64,000 nucleotides of DNA from Ignelater luminosus (lineage: Eukaryota; Arthropoda; Insecta; Coleoptera; Elateridae): positions 24,705 through 88,704 of the forward strand of contig VTPC01001805.1 of the NCBI GenBank assembly GCA_011009095.1, written 5' to 3'. Numbering within the stretch: the first letter of the stretch is position 1; each line of letters opens with the position of its first letter. Below the pieces are notes generated by a model. It was not told where the DNA came from. It ran no database searches and saw only the letters and a program-made list of their open reading frames with translations. The translations under genes were made by a program, and so were the position numbers. This document shows positions 50,357 through 61,985 of the stretch, one piece after another.

Positions 50357-50358
50357 TA

Positions 50359-51651
50359 CGAGGGTGGTCTGAAAAGTTTCCTACCTAACAACGATACAAG
50401 AAATTTTTTCTGAAAATTTTTTTTTATTTTTCAACATAGTCTCCTTGTAACTCTACACACTTCTCCCAGCGATGCTCCCATCTCTGTAACCCGTCCAAAT
50501 AGTACTCGGCATTTTCCTCTGCAAAATAATTGTTCACGAAGGTGATTGCCTCTTCATTTGACGAAAATCTTTGTCCTCCGAGCGCAATTTTTAGATGAGG
50601 GAACAAAAAGAAGTCGCTTGGGGCTAGATGTGGTGAGTAAGGCGGATGGTCAAGCAGTTCAATCCGTAATTCGTGGATTTTCGCCGTGGCAACCGCTGAG
50701 GTGTGAGACGGTGCGTTGTCTTGGTGAAACAGGATTTTCTTTTTCTGCAAATGTGGCCGTTTTTTCGCAAGCTCTGCCTTCAGCTTGTCAAGTAATGATG
50801 CATAGTATGCTCCTGTAATGGCTTTTCCTTTTTGAAGATAATCGATTAAAATAACTTTATGACTATCCCAAAAAACAGTCACCATCACTTTCCCAGCCGA
50901 AAAAACAGTTTTTGCTTTTTTTGGAGCAGGTTCCCCCTTTGCAGTCCACTGTTTGGACTGTATTTTTGTTTCGGGCGTATAATGGTGTATCCAAGTTTCA
51001 TCTACAGTAATTAATCGGCGCCAAAACTCGGATTTATTTCGCCTAAACTGCGCCAAAAGAGCGTTGGAAATATTCATTCGAACACGTTTTTGGTCTAACG
51101 TGAGCAAACGCGGCACCCAACGCGCGGACAACTTTCTCATGCCTAAATGTTGATTTAATATGTGACAAACACGTTCTTTTGACATGTTCATAACCTCTGC
51201 TATCGCTCTCACTTTAATTCGGCGGTCGTCTAGCACCATTTGGTGAACTTTGGCGATGTTTTCGTCGATAGTTGCAGTTTTTGGACGTCCCGAACGTTCA
51301 TCGTCTCCCAAGCTCTTACGGCCACGTTTAAATTCAGCAGCCCAAAATTTCACTGTGGTAAATGATGGTGCAGAGTCCCCATACACAGAATCCAACTCAT
51401 CTTTTATTTGCGAAGGCGTATTGCCTTTCAAAAACAAATAGTTAATGACAGCTCGATACTCGATTTTGTCCATTTTCACAAAAATACTCACATCAACTCA
51501 CTCAAACGACTGTTACATAAAAACTGCGCGTCCAAAATGGCTGAAACTTTGGTGAGTAACTGTCAACAGATGAACAACAAAATTCAGTAGCTTTTATTTA
51601 CGAGTGCTGCCATCTTCACGTTGAGGTCGGAAACTTTTCAGACCACCCTCG
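50359..51651 (-). mobile_element. Full-length mariner transposon
   Basis: The 1293-bp element has terminal inverted repeats starting CGAGGGTGGTCTGAAAAG. The first 23 bases are identical (50359-50381 versus 51629-51651 inverted), and similarity continues for a few more bases with mismatches. TA flanks both ends (50357-50358, 51652-51653), the expected mariner target duplication. A single uninterrupted transposase frame fills most of it, with ~180 bases of 5' and ~65 bases of 3' untranslated sequence. It is the best preserved element in the window and probably the most recent insertion. Whether it is still active cannot be judged from sequence alone. Confidence 0.95.
50424..51473 (-). CDS. Mariner transposase, DD34D, apparently intact
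   Basis: Cut-and-paste transposase that binds the element's inverted repeats and moves it into TA sites in the nucleus. The ATG at 51473 (MDKIEYRAVINYLFL) matches usual mariner starts and gives 349 residues, the usual length (about 345-355). The frame stays open six codons upstream but without another ATG. Two N-terminal helix-turn-helix regions (about 1-45 and 65-110) are followed by WVPRLLT (~119-125). The catalytic triad is ITVDETWIHH (D158), LFHQDNAPSHT (D252) and PYSPHLAPSDFF (D287), exactly 34 residues between the second and third Asp. In the third motif the non-catalytic Asp usual after SP is His. It ends GDYVEK, the standard mariner C-terminus. Confidence 0.95.
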   Translation of the reverse strand: MDKIEYRAVINYLFLKGNTPSQIKDELDSVYGDSAPSFTTVKFWAAEFKRGRKSLGDDERSGRPKTATIDENIAKVHQMVLDDRRIKVRAIAEVMNMSKERVCHILNQHLGMRKLSARWVPRLLTLDQKRVRMNISNALLAQFRRNKSEFWRRLITVDETWIHHYTPETKIQSKQWTAKGEPAPKKAKTVFSAGKVMVTVFWDSHKVILIDYLQKGKAITGAYYASLLDKLKAELAKKRPHLQKKKILFHQDNAPSHTSAVATAKIHELRIELLDHPPYSPHLAPSDFFLFPHLKIALGGQRFSSNEEAITFVNNYFAEENAEYYLDGLQRWEHRWEKCVELQGDYVEK

Positions 51652-51653
51652 TA

Positions 51654-53669
51654 TATGGGGTAGAGATGTAACGGGGTGTTAGCAAGTTAACTCTAATTTT
51701 CAAAATCATCGAAACTTAATTTAGCCCTTTTGGTTCTTTTTCTCTTAGGAAAAACACTAGACTTTCTAAATTACTTCTATCTTTATTAAATTTTTTAGGT
51801 TTTTACAAGTTGAAAGTATAATAATGTATAATAATAATAAATCAAAGAATTTGAATACTGTGATATCAAAAATTGAACTCAAAACAATCGTAAATTAATT
51901 CAATAACAGTGATTTTGTTTTACAGACTGTCATGCTTGTTCACGTATTTTTACTGTTTTTACCGACTTGTTTCGTATGTGATGGATTTATATTTTGTCAA
52001 ATCTATCTATCTATGCAGAAGCGTTATGGTCACTAGTTACTAAAGTAAAGGCTAGTGAAAAAATGAAAAAGTTACTACTACTACAATTACTATTTAGCAA
52101 AAGTAGCATATGTTTATGATCTTTGTCAGAGATGTTGTCAAAAAAAGTGAAGAAGTATTGGATGCATTCAGTCCTTGACTACTAAAAGGACAGTTACACA
52201 CATCATACGGAGATTTAAGATTGCATTCTTCAGAATTCTTCCATTTACTCATTAATAACAGTTTTGATAAACTGTTTGATCTAGTTGCACCTTCCATAGC
52301 ATATCAAAACACTTCTTTATTTAAAAAAGTGGTGAAGCACAATCCACTTGACGTCACCGGGCCATTTGAACCCTCAGCTATGACTTAAAACAATATTTCG
52401 AGCAGTCACTCTGCCGGTCAAGATCAGATTTTGGAATTGTTCGTACTCGTTCTCTAATACAACACTGCAGTTGTTACTTCCTGATTGATGCATCGATCAA
52501 TGGAAAAGTCGTTCGTGCTTACCTGGCCTTAGCTTCACATAAAACGCAGCCGGTTTTTTCCTTGCAATGCAGAATCTTCAACCAACCATTTTACTAAAAA
52601 CGAGATTTTTTTATCAGAAGCAAATTCGTCAAAATTCACTTGTATGTCTTGAATAAAAAATTGTGATGTCCAATACTCTTCTATGTAGAACTTACAGAAT
52701 CCTTAACAAAATTATAACACAAGATAAGTCACGACAAAGATTTCTTATAATCTTGCGCACAAATCTTGATTGCAATATGTAGAACCTTTAAAATTCACTC
52801 AAACGTCATATAAATCCATACAGTCTATTCTAGTCTTCAAAATCTTGGCATAAATCTTTAGATCCTTCAAATTCTTCAAGGATCTTTGAGAATTTCTTAA
52901 AATCTGGGAAATAAGATTTGAAGACTCTTTCAAATTCCTTTTATGTTTAGCTAGAAATCCTGATTGCAATCAATCTATAAATCAAACTAATCTCAAAAAT
53001 CTTAAGAATCCATACAGGCATCTCAAAAATCTACATGCAGTCTCAATCTTTAAAATCTTCGTAAGAATCTTGAATAAACACAGTCGACAGTCCTTAAAAT
53101 GTCTGAGATTTTCTGTGCAATTTCAAAAACAAACGAGCGGTCCCTTGGATCTTCAAAATCTTAATAGAAATCTCTGAGATCTTGGTGGATATTTTAGTCT
53201 TATCAGATCTTTATAATCTTTAAGAACCTCTTAGAATATCTTGACAGTATGAAAAATAGAATTCTTAAAATTGCAGTCTGTTGTACGGTTAAATACTTAT
53301 AGTGTCTTTGCTTGTCATTTTTTTTTAAATATTTATTTAGCCTTGAAAGTAGTCGATGTATGTCTTGGTTTTTGAAATTTCTTAGAAAAGAAACTCAAAT
53401 ACTTTCTTTAAGAAAATCATGCATTGGTATTAACAACTTAAAGGGACGAATCCAACTGTAATTATTATAGAATTCCAATTGAAACCGTTAGATTGGAGAC
53501 AAGGAAAAGATAGCTCACTAAGGCCTGACATCTTGACGGTTAACGTCTAAACTTCAGCAGGGGAAGATTCATAAAAGATTTCTGTACGTGTTCTGATCCC
53601 CTTTAGTTCTTTTTTTGAAACCGTCTAAACGGTACTTTGATGGGTTTTAATTATTACTAGAGCTGCCAG
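51654..53669. other. AT-rich stretch with a degenerate repeat
   Basis: No gene recognised; the minus frame 52094-52297 has no motif. The right half is dominated by the AATCTT-rich segment listed separately. Confidence 0.45.
52740..53280. repeat. Degenerate AATCTT-rich low-complexity repeat
   Basis: About 540 bases with many copies of AATCTT, AAATCTT and GATCTT, often spaced 10-20 bases apart, for example ATCTTCAAAATCTTAATAG and AATCTTTAAAATCTTCG. Periodicity is irregular. It looks like an old simple repeat or minisatellite. Confidence 0.6.
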
Positions 53670-53930
53670 GGATGGACGTTCGCCGCGCACCTCTAGGCCC
53701 TCACTCCGCCCCTTCACGGCCCCGCTTGCGCCTTCGGGGCTCCGACTCTTTAAGCCTCTAGGACTAAAAAAGGCGTGACCGCCTTCGGCCTCCGGCGGTC
53801 ACCCGTCGGGCTAGCTCGGATTTACAAACGCGTCGCGCATGGTTCTCGAACGTGGCAACATCTAAGGTACCGCAACTATTACGACTCGGATTTCGCTCGC
53901 GCAGGGGCCGCCTTCGGCGGCCCCAGTTTG
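53670..53930. other. GC-rich hairpin island of unknown origin
   Basis: About 260 bases of high GC and many CpG inside very AT-rich DNA. It has two strong hairpins: GTGACCGCC/GGCGGTCAC (53775-53783 with 53794-53802) and GGGGCCGCC/GGCGGCCCC (53904-53912 with 53916-53924, 3-base loop). CCTTCGG recurs three times, two of them in these hairpin loops (about 53731, 53782 and 53911). Overlapping open frames exist on both strands (53775-54008 plus; 53764-53961 minus), but GC-rich sequence lacks stops by default and neither has a known motif. Possible identities: the GC-rich end of an element, a SINE-like RNA, transferred DNA, or a small CpG island. I cannot choose between these. Confidence 0.7.
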
Positions 53931-56900
53931 GACTTTGTGCTCTACTTTCTGCAATCGGCACTTAAAGCTTTAAGTATCAAGAATTTTGTCAAAAATTGTG
54001 ATAAATAAAAAGAACCTCTTCCATGCAGACTGCTTAGTAACTATAACTATGATATAATTAAGAACTAAGATCAGGATCTTCTGTAGAGTGGAGTGGAATT
54101 ACCTACTAATTTCCGCCTAAATCTCTTATTTGGTTTTAAGTAATTTTTGGATATTATCTCGTGACTTATAGTATGGTCTGCGTAAAAAAGACCTTCTGGT
54201 GCAATGTAATACATAATGGCAAACAAATACATTTATCGGAATGCTTCTAGGTTCATTTATGTTCCTTTTCAAGAACAGTATCAACTAATAATAACTAGAC
54301 AGTATAGCATCATGTCCGATACTTCATACTAAGTATATCAAATGGTATTGACGTCGTCTTACAATAGTCTGTTTTTGATCATATTCTATGTGAGAACCGT
54401 CTTAAACTTGTGTGAAGTTTACTCCGTCGTTTTTCTTGTTGCTTGTTGGTTCTCGCTAAATAAATAAAATACCTCCTTCCTTATTCACATATTGTAGTCT
54501 ATTGTTGACTTTTTACCGATAATTGGATTTTTCTGACTGTTTCTGGTTTAAGGACTATTCGCACTGGTCTTGGTTAAATTTAACTAGCACTTAACTCCAT
54601 GGATACTATTATTTTTGGCAAGCGACAGGACGGGCAATGCCCCCTTTAGAGAATATTTTGAAAAAAGTAATAAAATATGTTTCTGCATTTCATTCGCCCT
54701 ACCAGAAATTTTATTTGTTTGAACAAGCTTGTACTTTTGGCTACGACCTTGCACCGGTGCAAACGGCCGTTAATGTTTGGGATTTTCAAAATTTGGAGTT
54801 TTCTTTCCACTTTCCAAAACTTCTCGACTAGTCCACGATATCTAATGTCATTTCCTTGCTCTGCTGGACTTCCTCCGACTGTACAAAGTGATCCAAATTC
54901 GAAGTAAATGCATGTTGTCTCAAATTAACTAGAAAAACACTATTGTTTATGAGTTATAGGCGAACTTTAATTTCTCCAAATTTTTTCTAGTGGTTATCTG
55001 TGTTATTTTGAAAAACGGAACAAATTGTTTGGGAACTAGATTTTTATTTATTCAGCTATTTTTTAATTATAACAATAAAAAATTGCATGATTTGGAGAAA
55101 ACTGGGAAAACCTAATACCAATAGATTGCACGAATATAACAGACTTTCCCAAGGCAAGTTAGGTCTCGAAACTTTTCTGTCTATATCTCGAAATTTTCGG
55201 ACCAACCACGTTTTTTTGCTTCTTTTGAATCAATCAGACTCTTTGGATCGATAGGACTTCTGGAATTGTTTATACTGCTCAGGTTGTTTAGGTTTTTCGA
55301 ACCTTTCGGAATTTTACAGACAAACGTTTGCAAGATGGTGCTCTAACTTCAAGGTTCACTAATTTCAAAGTACTTCTGTAAATTTAACATAAAACCAAAC
55401 ACGAACTAGCTTAAAGTTTTCTGGCGAAATAAAAACTTAAATATCGACGAGAAAATTAGGAAGTTTGGTAAATATGACTTAAGGTCAAATAAACCAATAT
55501 CTGTTTATTTCCAATTAGATCTTTTCCCTTGCAGCTCTAATGCCCCTAATTATTTGTTTAAACGGATGATGCCTGCTTTTTTCCATTTTTTAGGTGCGTA
55601 GATTTGTTTGCATAATAATATGAAAAACAACTTGAATCTTTGTTTGAAAACTCAAAAATATTTCATGAATTTAATTTAGTATGATTTGTCTCGTTGCTAA
55701 AAATAGAGAATGCTCAAAAGTACTGTACTGTAATACTTAAGCCTACGGAAATATTACCTGCAGAAGTTTTAAGTTAAGTATTTCAGTGATTCTTGATTTA
55801 TATGCTCACAGTTAAGTCTCCATAAAGGTCTCTTCGAGCACTGTCATCATACCCAATCAGCATTCTTCATAGTATATAAGATCTTGTCGTACAAGATCGC
55901 AATTTTGGCACTTATGAATTAATTAGCAAACTTAGAATAGTAGGTAAGAATCCTTTTCTGGTTGTCTCTTGGCATAATTATGATGGTTTTCTGCAATTAG
56001 AATAAATAATATTAGTGACGATCCCAAAAAACCTTTCGTGAGTGGGCTGCTGCTGGAAACACTTAGCTAAAGGGTGCGTTAAGTGAGCATGTCATTATTT
56101 GAATTTTTATGGCAATCTTGCTAATAATACCTGACTTAGACGAGCAGAAGCACTTGTGCTCTTGCACCTGTGCATGGTGTTGTCACTAAACCAATGGACT
56201 GCTGTGAAGTCAGGCGAGTTTGCTCAATATTGTCATAGAACAGTTTATGCTTATTATGTTCCTTATTTTGCACTTGCAGTATTTCTGGAGCGTCCAATCC
56301 AATTATCTAATTCTTAGCAGGCATAAAGAGCGACAAGCTTGCTAATTATTTACATAATTTATCAAAACAAACCTCGAAACTTTGCTTTTCAGACTTGTAT
56401 GGGTGGTCGAAATTATTTTGCCAATCCGAAGCTCAGCAGAAAGTATGTTCAATAGTGCAAAAGAAGGAAGTTTGGTTAAGGTTCTTTTAGAAAAGATTTA
56501 AACCCTCGTTCTAATTTTAACAAACATTTAATCAACATGGGCATTGTTACTTTGCATATTTCTGAGGCTTTCTTGGGTTGATAAATAAATTTCTAAGACC
56601 AGAAGGCATCAAATCTATCTCACCGTATATTACCTCATTCTTTTACGTGAGCAGCATTTCTACGTTTTATCAAGTTCTTAAACGTTTTAAAATATATAAA
56701 TTAAAATTTTTCTCTTTCTCAAAATTTAAATTTTAAGATGTTTGTAAAACTCTTTTATAAGGTGTAACAGGATGTTATGTGAAAGAAAACTTATCACTTT
56801 CTTTTTCTCTTCAAACCTCTTATTATCCTAGTTATTTTCTTGTTGTACTCACTTCACGTATCTACTTTTAATTCGTTGCTTTGATTAAGCTTTTAATTTT

Positions 56901-59278
56901 GTAAGCATTACGTAGTAAAGTTAATAAGTTAATTACCAATTTGTGTTTGTAACCAATTTTTTTGTAACCGCCATATATATATTCAAGGTATTTACACTCC
57001 ATTTAGCTTTGGAGAAAAGGCTGTATCTAATTTTAATTTAATTAATCATCTAATACCTTATCTTGGTTACTTCTGTTGGGATATCTGGAATTTTAATGAC
57101 ATCTCGCTGCTGAAGAATTTTTACACTATCATATCTCTTTTGCGGTTTTGGTTAGAAGATAACAAGATCATTTTTAGGAAGTTTGAAATTTGATATTTTG
57201 CGAATTAGTATTTCTCTTAACTATGTTATTCACTTCCTTATAATTTATTTAGCTTTTATTGGGAAAAATAGCAAATAATTCTTAATTTTGAATTATTTAG
57301 AATGTTAAACCCTACGAAATACAATATTTGAAGCTGTATTCTCTGTCTTCCAAATTCAAAAAATAATAAAGTTTTATACTTTTAGGCCTCTTCTGATTGA
57401 TTTTGGAAATGATATAATATTAAATAAAAGCATTTTAAATTAAAATCGAGATAAGAAATAAAGTAATCAGAGAATTTCTAACCCAATAATTTGTTGAAAC
57501 GCACTACGCAAATGGGCACAAATGTAAAAGTTTTAAAATTAATAAATGCAAAACGTTATTGTATATATAATGTTATACGCAACTACGTTCATTACTGCTT
57601 AATGACAACAAACTGCTTATTTTATATTTAAACATCACAATTTTAATTAAATCAATCGACGACTAAAATAGTACATATAAACATAAACTCAAATTGTTTT
57701 TCTTGTACGTTAAATTAAAGAAAATAAATAAATAAACAAGATGATAAATGCGCTTTTACAAATATATCACACCATAATAATCTGATGCAGTAATTTACAG
57801 TAAAAGACACAGCGTATAATTAATCAAAAGGTTTAAATAACTGCTTAACTACACATAAATAAGCAAAGACATCCAAGTTAAATAATTTTGATCGTAACAA
57901 ATTTACTTAAAATTTAAATTTGACTATTTAAGTCCATAGAAAATTCTTCTTGATAGTCATCTTGGTAATTAATCAGGAAACTTGTTGGACAAGATAAACA
58001 CCACGACATCTTTCAAACGAATTTGTGTGCGTATATATTTATGTTTTTTTTTTCTTTAACGCTGTTTCTAATTTTTGCGACAGTTATGATTAAGTTGTTA
58101 CAAGTTAAAGCTATAGATTTTTCAGTCTCGTAAAATTTGTATGTCACACTAATCTGATATGTCCTATAAATGTTCAAGAAGATAAAGATCAAAAACTAAA
58201 TATATTTTTTTAACTATTTTGGTATCAGTTTTTAAACGTGCGGGAAAAAGAAGTTCAAGCAAATTAAACTGCAATTATAATTAATAATTATTATGTTATA
58301 CTTTCATTTAATTTAATTTTTTTATTGCTCAGGGGATACTTATTAAATACTATTATGATGATCTTTAGTTTGATTTGAACAACCTGCTTAAGCCTAACTA
58401 GCAGCACTAAGCATGTCTGTTGTAATCAGAGAATTATTGTACATCAAAGAAAAATGAAATTTATGCAAGGATGTAAAACAGAAATACCTAACACAATAAA
58501 AAATTTCAGTTTTAGAGATTCCAAGTATTTTTTCTTCATATCTTATCAAACCATCTTTTGTCAGCACAAACTATCCTTCTAAAAATATCATATAATTGGT
58601 TTGAACAATAAACACAAACGTCAACATAACACAAATTATGATATTCAGTAATAAAGGAAATTCGGAATTAATTTTGTGGTTGTTAGTCCTGAAATTAACA
58701 CTAAACCGTAAAGACATAAAATTCTCCCAATCCTCAAGAAGTACAATCATCAAGTCAGCATAATACAATACCAGCAGACTATCTCTGATCAAATTAAAGG
58801 CGTGATCAAATTAAAGATTCCTTGGTTTTACACGGAGAGCTTTCCGTAGTGATGTCACAGATATAAAAAACTGGGCGTACAACAATGATTAGAACACAAA
58901 AATAAATATAGAAAAGAATAGCTAAATATCCACAGGTATAGATGTTTTGGGGATGTTTTAGAGAAGGCTCACATCGATGGGATAGCCAAGAACGTACCTT
59001 AAGCTATCATAAACTCATAGAAAATGGTGAAAGATAGCGCAACAAGCAGAATTTCTTTGAAATGGAAGCAACGAAAAACACAAGAAGGAAATTGGTCTCT
59101 TAACATCACACCACAAACAATTCACTGCGTTAGTTTAAATGAGATCTAACGATAAACAAATAATGTAGAGGCGTATAAGTAGCTTCTTAAACACTAAGAT
59201 TGCGTTCTCACTTCGCTAGCTGTAATCGACCCTTAAATTGTTAAACTAAACATTTAAATAACTTCAGTAACTTTAAAC
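53931..59278. other. Long AT-rich non-coding stretch
   Basis: No gene recognised. Overlapping plus frames at 54637-54831 and 54677-54907 and the minus frame 58571-58792 have no motif. The last ~480 bases (58800-59278) may be decayed 5' sequence of the following non-LTR element. Confidence 0.45.
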
Positions 59279-59563
59279 ATGAACATGAACTTAAATTTAA
59301 ACCAATCTGCAACTAAACAAATTCTGGAAGGCAGAAAGATGGTGGGTAATAGAACTTTAAATAACGCTGAAGACGAAATGAAAATAAACGATGATAATTC
59401 TGGAGGAATTACAGAAAGGGAAGCTAAAGAAATGTTAAAGAAAATAGCAAAAGAGGAAGAAGCAGTGTTAAGAAAAATACTAAATAAAATCTAGGACCCC
59501 AAGACAATACCAAAGGAATGGGAAATAAAAGCGATTATTCCACTGCATAAAAAGGGTGACAAA
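59279..59563 (+). pseudogene. Reverse transcriptase, N-terminal fingers
   Basis: An open frame of 71 codons includes ITEREAKEMLKKIAKEEEAVLRKILNKI, then TAG at 59492-59494, and in the same frame DPKTIPKEWEIKAIIPLHKKGDK, the IP.EW....I.P..KKGD fingers motif. The frame is cut at the mariner junction. It pairs with the RT palm beginning at 60693. Confidence 0.8.
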
Positions 59564-60511
59564 ATACGCCTCTATCTCGGCAATGACTTCCTCGTTTGAG
59601 CTAAATGTTTTTCCCGCGAGCCATTTCTTCATGTTAAGAAACAAGAAAAAGTCGCAGGGAGCCAGATCGGGTGAATACGGGGGATGCGGCAGCAATTCAT
59701 AACGCAATTCGTGCAGTTTGGCGGCGACAACTCCGGATGAATGTACTGGTGCGTTATCGTGGTGAAACAGCACCTTCTTTTTCGCCAAATGCGGCCGTGT
59801 CTCCTTTAATTTTTTGTCGAAGCTATCTAATAACTCGCTGTAGTATTGTCCAGTGATCGTTCTTCCTTTTTCTAAAAAATCCATGAGGATGACGCCGTTC
59901 GCATCCCAAAAAATCGTCGCCATGACCTTTCCGGCCGATGGAACCACCTTCGCCTTCTTTGGAGCAGATTCACCGGGAGAAATCCATTGTTTTGATTGTT
60001 GCTTAGTTTCTGGTGTGTAATGATGAATCCAGGTTTCATCAACGGTGACAACTCGACGCAAAAACTTCTTCGGATTTCGCTTAAATTGCTCCAAACACTG
60101 CTTCGAAGTTAACAGCCGCATCCGCTTGTTGTCCACCGTTAGCAATCGCGGCACCCATCCCGCCGACAATTTTTTCATCGCCAACTTATCATGTAAAATA
60201 TTAATTGCCGTTCCGGTCGACACACCTACGGCCTCTGCTACTTCACGCATTTTCGTTCGTCGATCAGCGAGAATCATGTCGTGGACTTTTTGAATGATTT
60301 CCTCGGTAACTACGTCTGTCGGGCGTCCTGGTCGCTCCTCATCAAAAACGGATGTTCGCCCACGTTTAAATTCGTTGAACCAATATCTAACTGTGGTCAT
60401 AGATGGCGAAGTGTCCCCATAAACAGCATCCAACTTTGCTTTTATCTCCTCGCATTTTTTCCCATCCAAAAACAGAAAGCGAATTACCGAACGATACTAC
60501 TCTTTTTCCAT
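59561..60511 (-). pseudogene. Mariner transposase, DD34D, truncated
   Basis: The natural ATG is at 60511 (MEKE), followed by TAG at 60497-60499 and YRSVIRFLFLDGKKCEE, so the fifth codon is a stop. Otherwise the frame is open for ~300 codons with all motifs: WVPRLLT, VTVDETWIHH, LFHHDNAPVHSS and PYSPDLAPCDFF. The spacing between second and third Asp is 34 residues (DD34D). The frame ends in mariner sequence at EVIAEIEAY(F); the following ~26 codons to 59480 are antisense of the non-LTR element. Two lesions (early stop, lost C-terminus) make it inactive. It is related to, but clearly diverged from, the mariner at 50424-51473. Confidence 0.92.
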
Positions 60512-60690
60512 CTTAGCTAAAATCACGAAACACGTCTTACTCAAATGGCTGTCAAATCCAAACTAACCTATCAATCAGTTTGCAATTTGTTATACCGTCG
60601 TTTGATAGATGGCAGCACACGATGATAACACCAACTTCCCTCAGGAACGCCTTCTGTCGTCAAACACGGGTACTTACTGAACCGCCCTCG
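59561..60690 (-). mobile_element. 3'-truncated mariner nested in a non-LTR element
   Basis: The 5' end is intact: an inverted-repeat end CGAGGGCGGTTCAGTAAGTA at 60671-60690 followed by TA (60691-60692). The other end is missing; the transposase frame runs straight into host-element sequence at 59561-59566. About 40-50 C-terminal codons, the 3' untranslated part and the second inverted repeat are gone, together with an estimated 6-9 codons of the surrounding RT. One deletion after insertion explains both losses. Confidence 0.88.
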
Positions 60691-60692
60691 TA

Positions 60693-61960
60693 TTTCTTTG
60701 TTATGTATTGCAAGTAAAATGTATGAAAGAGTCCTGGAGAAAAAGCTCAGAGATTTAATTGAAGTGACGCTTGAGGACACACAAGCAGGATTTAGAAAAG
60801 GAAGAAGTACAAGCAAATGGATATTCACTAAAAGAAGAGGGAGATGCTTGATGTATGCAATAGATATAGAAAAACAAAAAGACAAAATATGGAAAATTTT
60901 AAAAAAGAGAAATATATCAACTGAATTGACAAACGCAGTAAAGAGTATATACCGTATAACGAGAAATGTGATAAGAACGAAGAATGGGGTCACAGAAGAA
61001 TTTGAGACAAAAAAGGAAGTAAGGCAGGGCAGTATATTGAGCCCTCTCCTAGTTATTATAGTAATGGATGAAATCTCTAAAGCAGTAAAGGACAAAGTTA
61101 AAGCTATAGTGGTGAGGTACAGAAGATTGCAACAGTACTAGTAAAGAAGCTGATACATGCTGATGATCTGATTCTGTGGGGACCAACTAGGAATGATTTA
61201 GTAAGAAACATACAACACTGGAAAAAAGAACTTTTGAAATTTGACATGAAAATAAATATAAAGAAAACTGAAGTAATGAGTATCGGAATAGAAGATATAG
61301 AGGACGAATAAAGATCGAGAACCATAAAATGCAGCAAGTTGAAAAAGTAATATATTTAGGTGTCATTACTATAAGCACTGAAAAATTAGACAGCGAGATT
61401 AACAACAGAATTACAGTAGCAAATAAGTTGTAAACGCATTATAGAGAACATTTATAAATAAAAAAGAAGTCGGTAGAAAAACGAAAAGAAAAGTCTATAA
61501 CGAGGTTTATGTTCCGGTATTGCTATATGATGCGGAAACATGGTGCTTAACAGATAGACATAGAGGAATGTTGAGCGCATGTGAAATGAGGTTTTTAAGA
61601 AGAGTTCTAGAAGTGACAATAAGAGATAGAATGAAGAATACAGAAGTAACAGAATCACTTGGGATTGAATCACTAAAAAAGAAAATCAAAAAAACAGCTC
61701 GGTTGGTAGAGACGCATGACAAAAATGCCAGAAGAAAGACTAGCAAAAGAAGTATGGGAAACTAGTGTCAGACAAAAGGGAAGAGGAAGGCCTAGAAAAG
61801 AGTGGAATGAAGAGATAGCAAAAGTGTTAAAAAATGCGGGTAGTGATTGAAAAAGTGCGGCAAGTGTAGCAAAAGACAGAAAAAAGTTGAAGAAATTCGT
61901 AAAGGAGCATACAATTTCAACTCCAAGCCCTCTACACTGAAAGGTAGAAGAGGGACGGGA
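60693..61960 (+). pseudogene. Reverse transcriptase palm and ORF C-terminus
   Basis: The frame from 60693 gives ISLLCIASKMYERVLEKKLRDLIE, DTQAGFRKGRSTSKWIFTKRRG (motif 2a) and MYAIDIEKQKDKIW (motif A region, D at AIDIEK). KEVRQGSILSPLLVIIVMDEI is motif B. After a stop near 61140, LIHADDLILWGPTRNDLV retains ADD of the YADD box, with His for Tyr. FDMKINIKKTEVMSI and VIYLGVITI follow. After more breaks the frame 61520-61765 has LYDAETWCLTDRHRGMLSACEMRFLRRVL, typical of RT-type ORF C-termini, then GRGRPRKEWNEEIAKVLKNAG in another frame. Dead, but less decayed than the other non-LTR copies. Confidence 0.87.
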
Positions 61961-61985
61961 TAAGTGAAGAAGAACTAAATAAAAT

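Larger units (their letters stand above)
59279..61985 (+). mobile_element. Non-LTR retrotransposon fossil, interrupted by mariner
   Basis: RT fingers lie at 59279-59563, the rest of the RT and the C-terminal domain at 60693-61960. A mariner remnant sits between IPLHKKGDK (ends 59563) and ISLLCIASKMYERVL (starts 60693). Relatives normally have only about 6-9 residues between these motifs, so the two parts were one ORF. No RNase H or endonuclease is seen, so the copy is 5'-truncated or unreadable upstream. Clade undetermined; it differs from both the RTE-like copies and the RNase-H-bearing family. The 3' end near 61985 is estimated. Confidence 0.85.

Noticed and set aside
50546-51590. Plus-strand open frames within the mariner
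   Set aside because: Antisense of the intact transposase; no independent motif.
53805-53860. Possible tRNA-like A and B boxes (GGGCTAGCTCGG and GGTTCTCGAACG) suggesting a SINE head
   Set aside because: The B box is off consensus by an inserted base pair and no cloverleaf or poly(A)/T tail is visible. Kept only as one possible reading of the GC-rich island.
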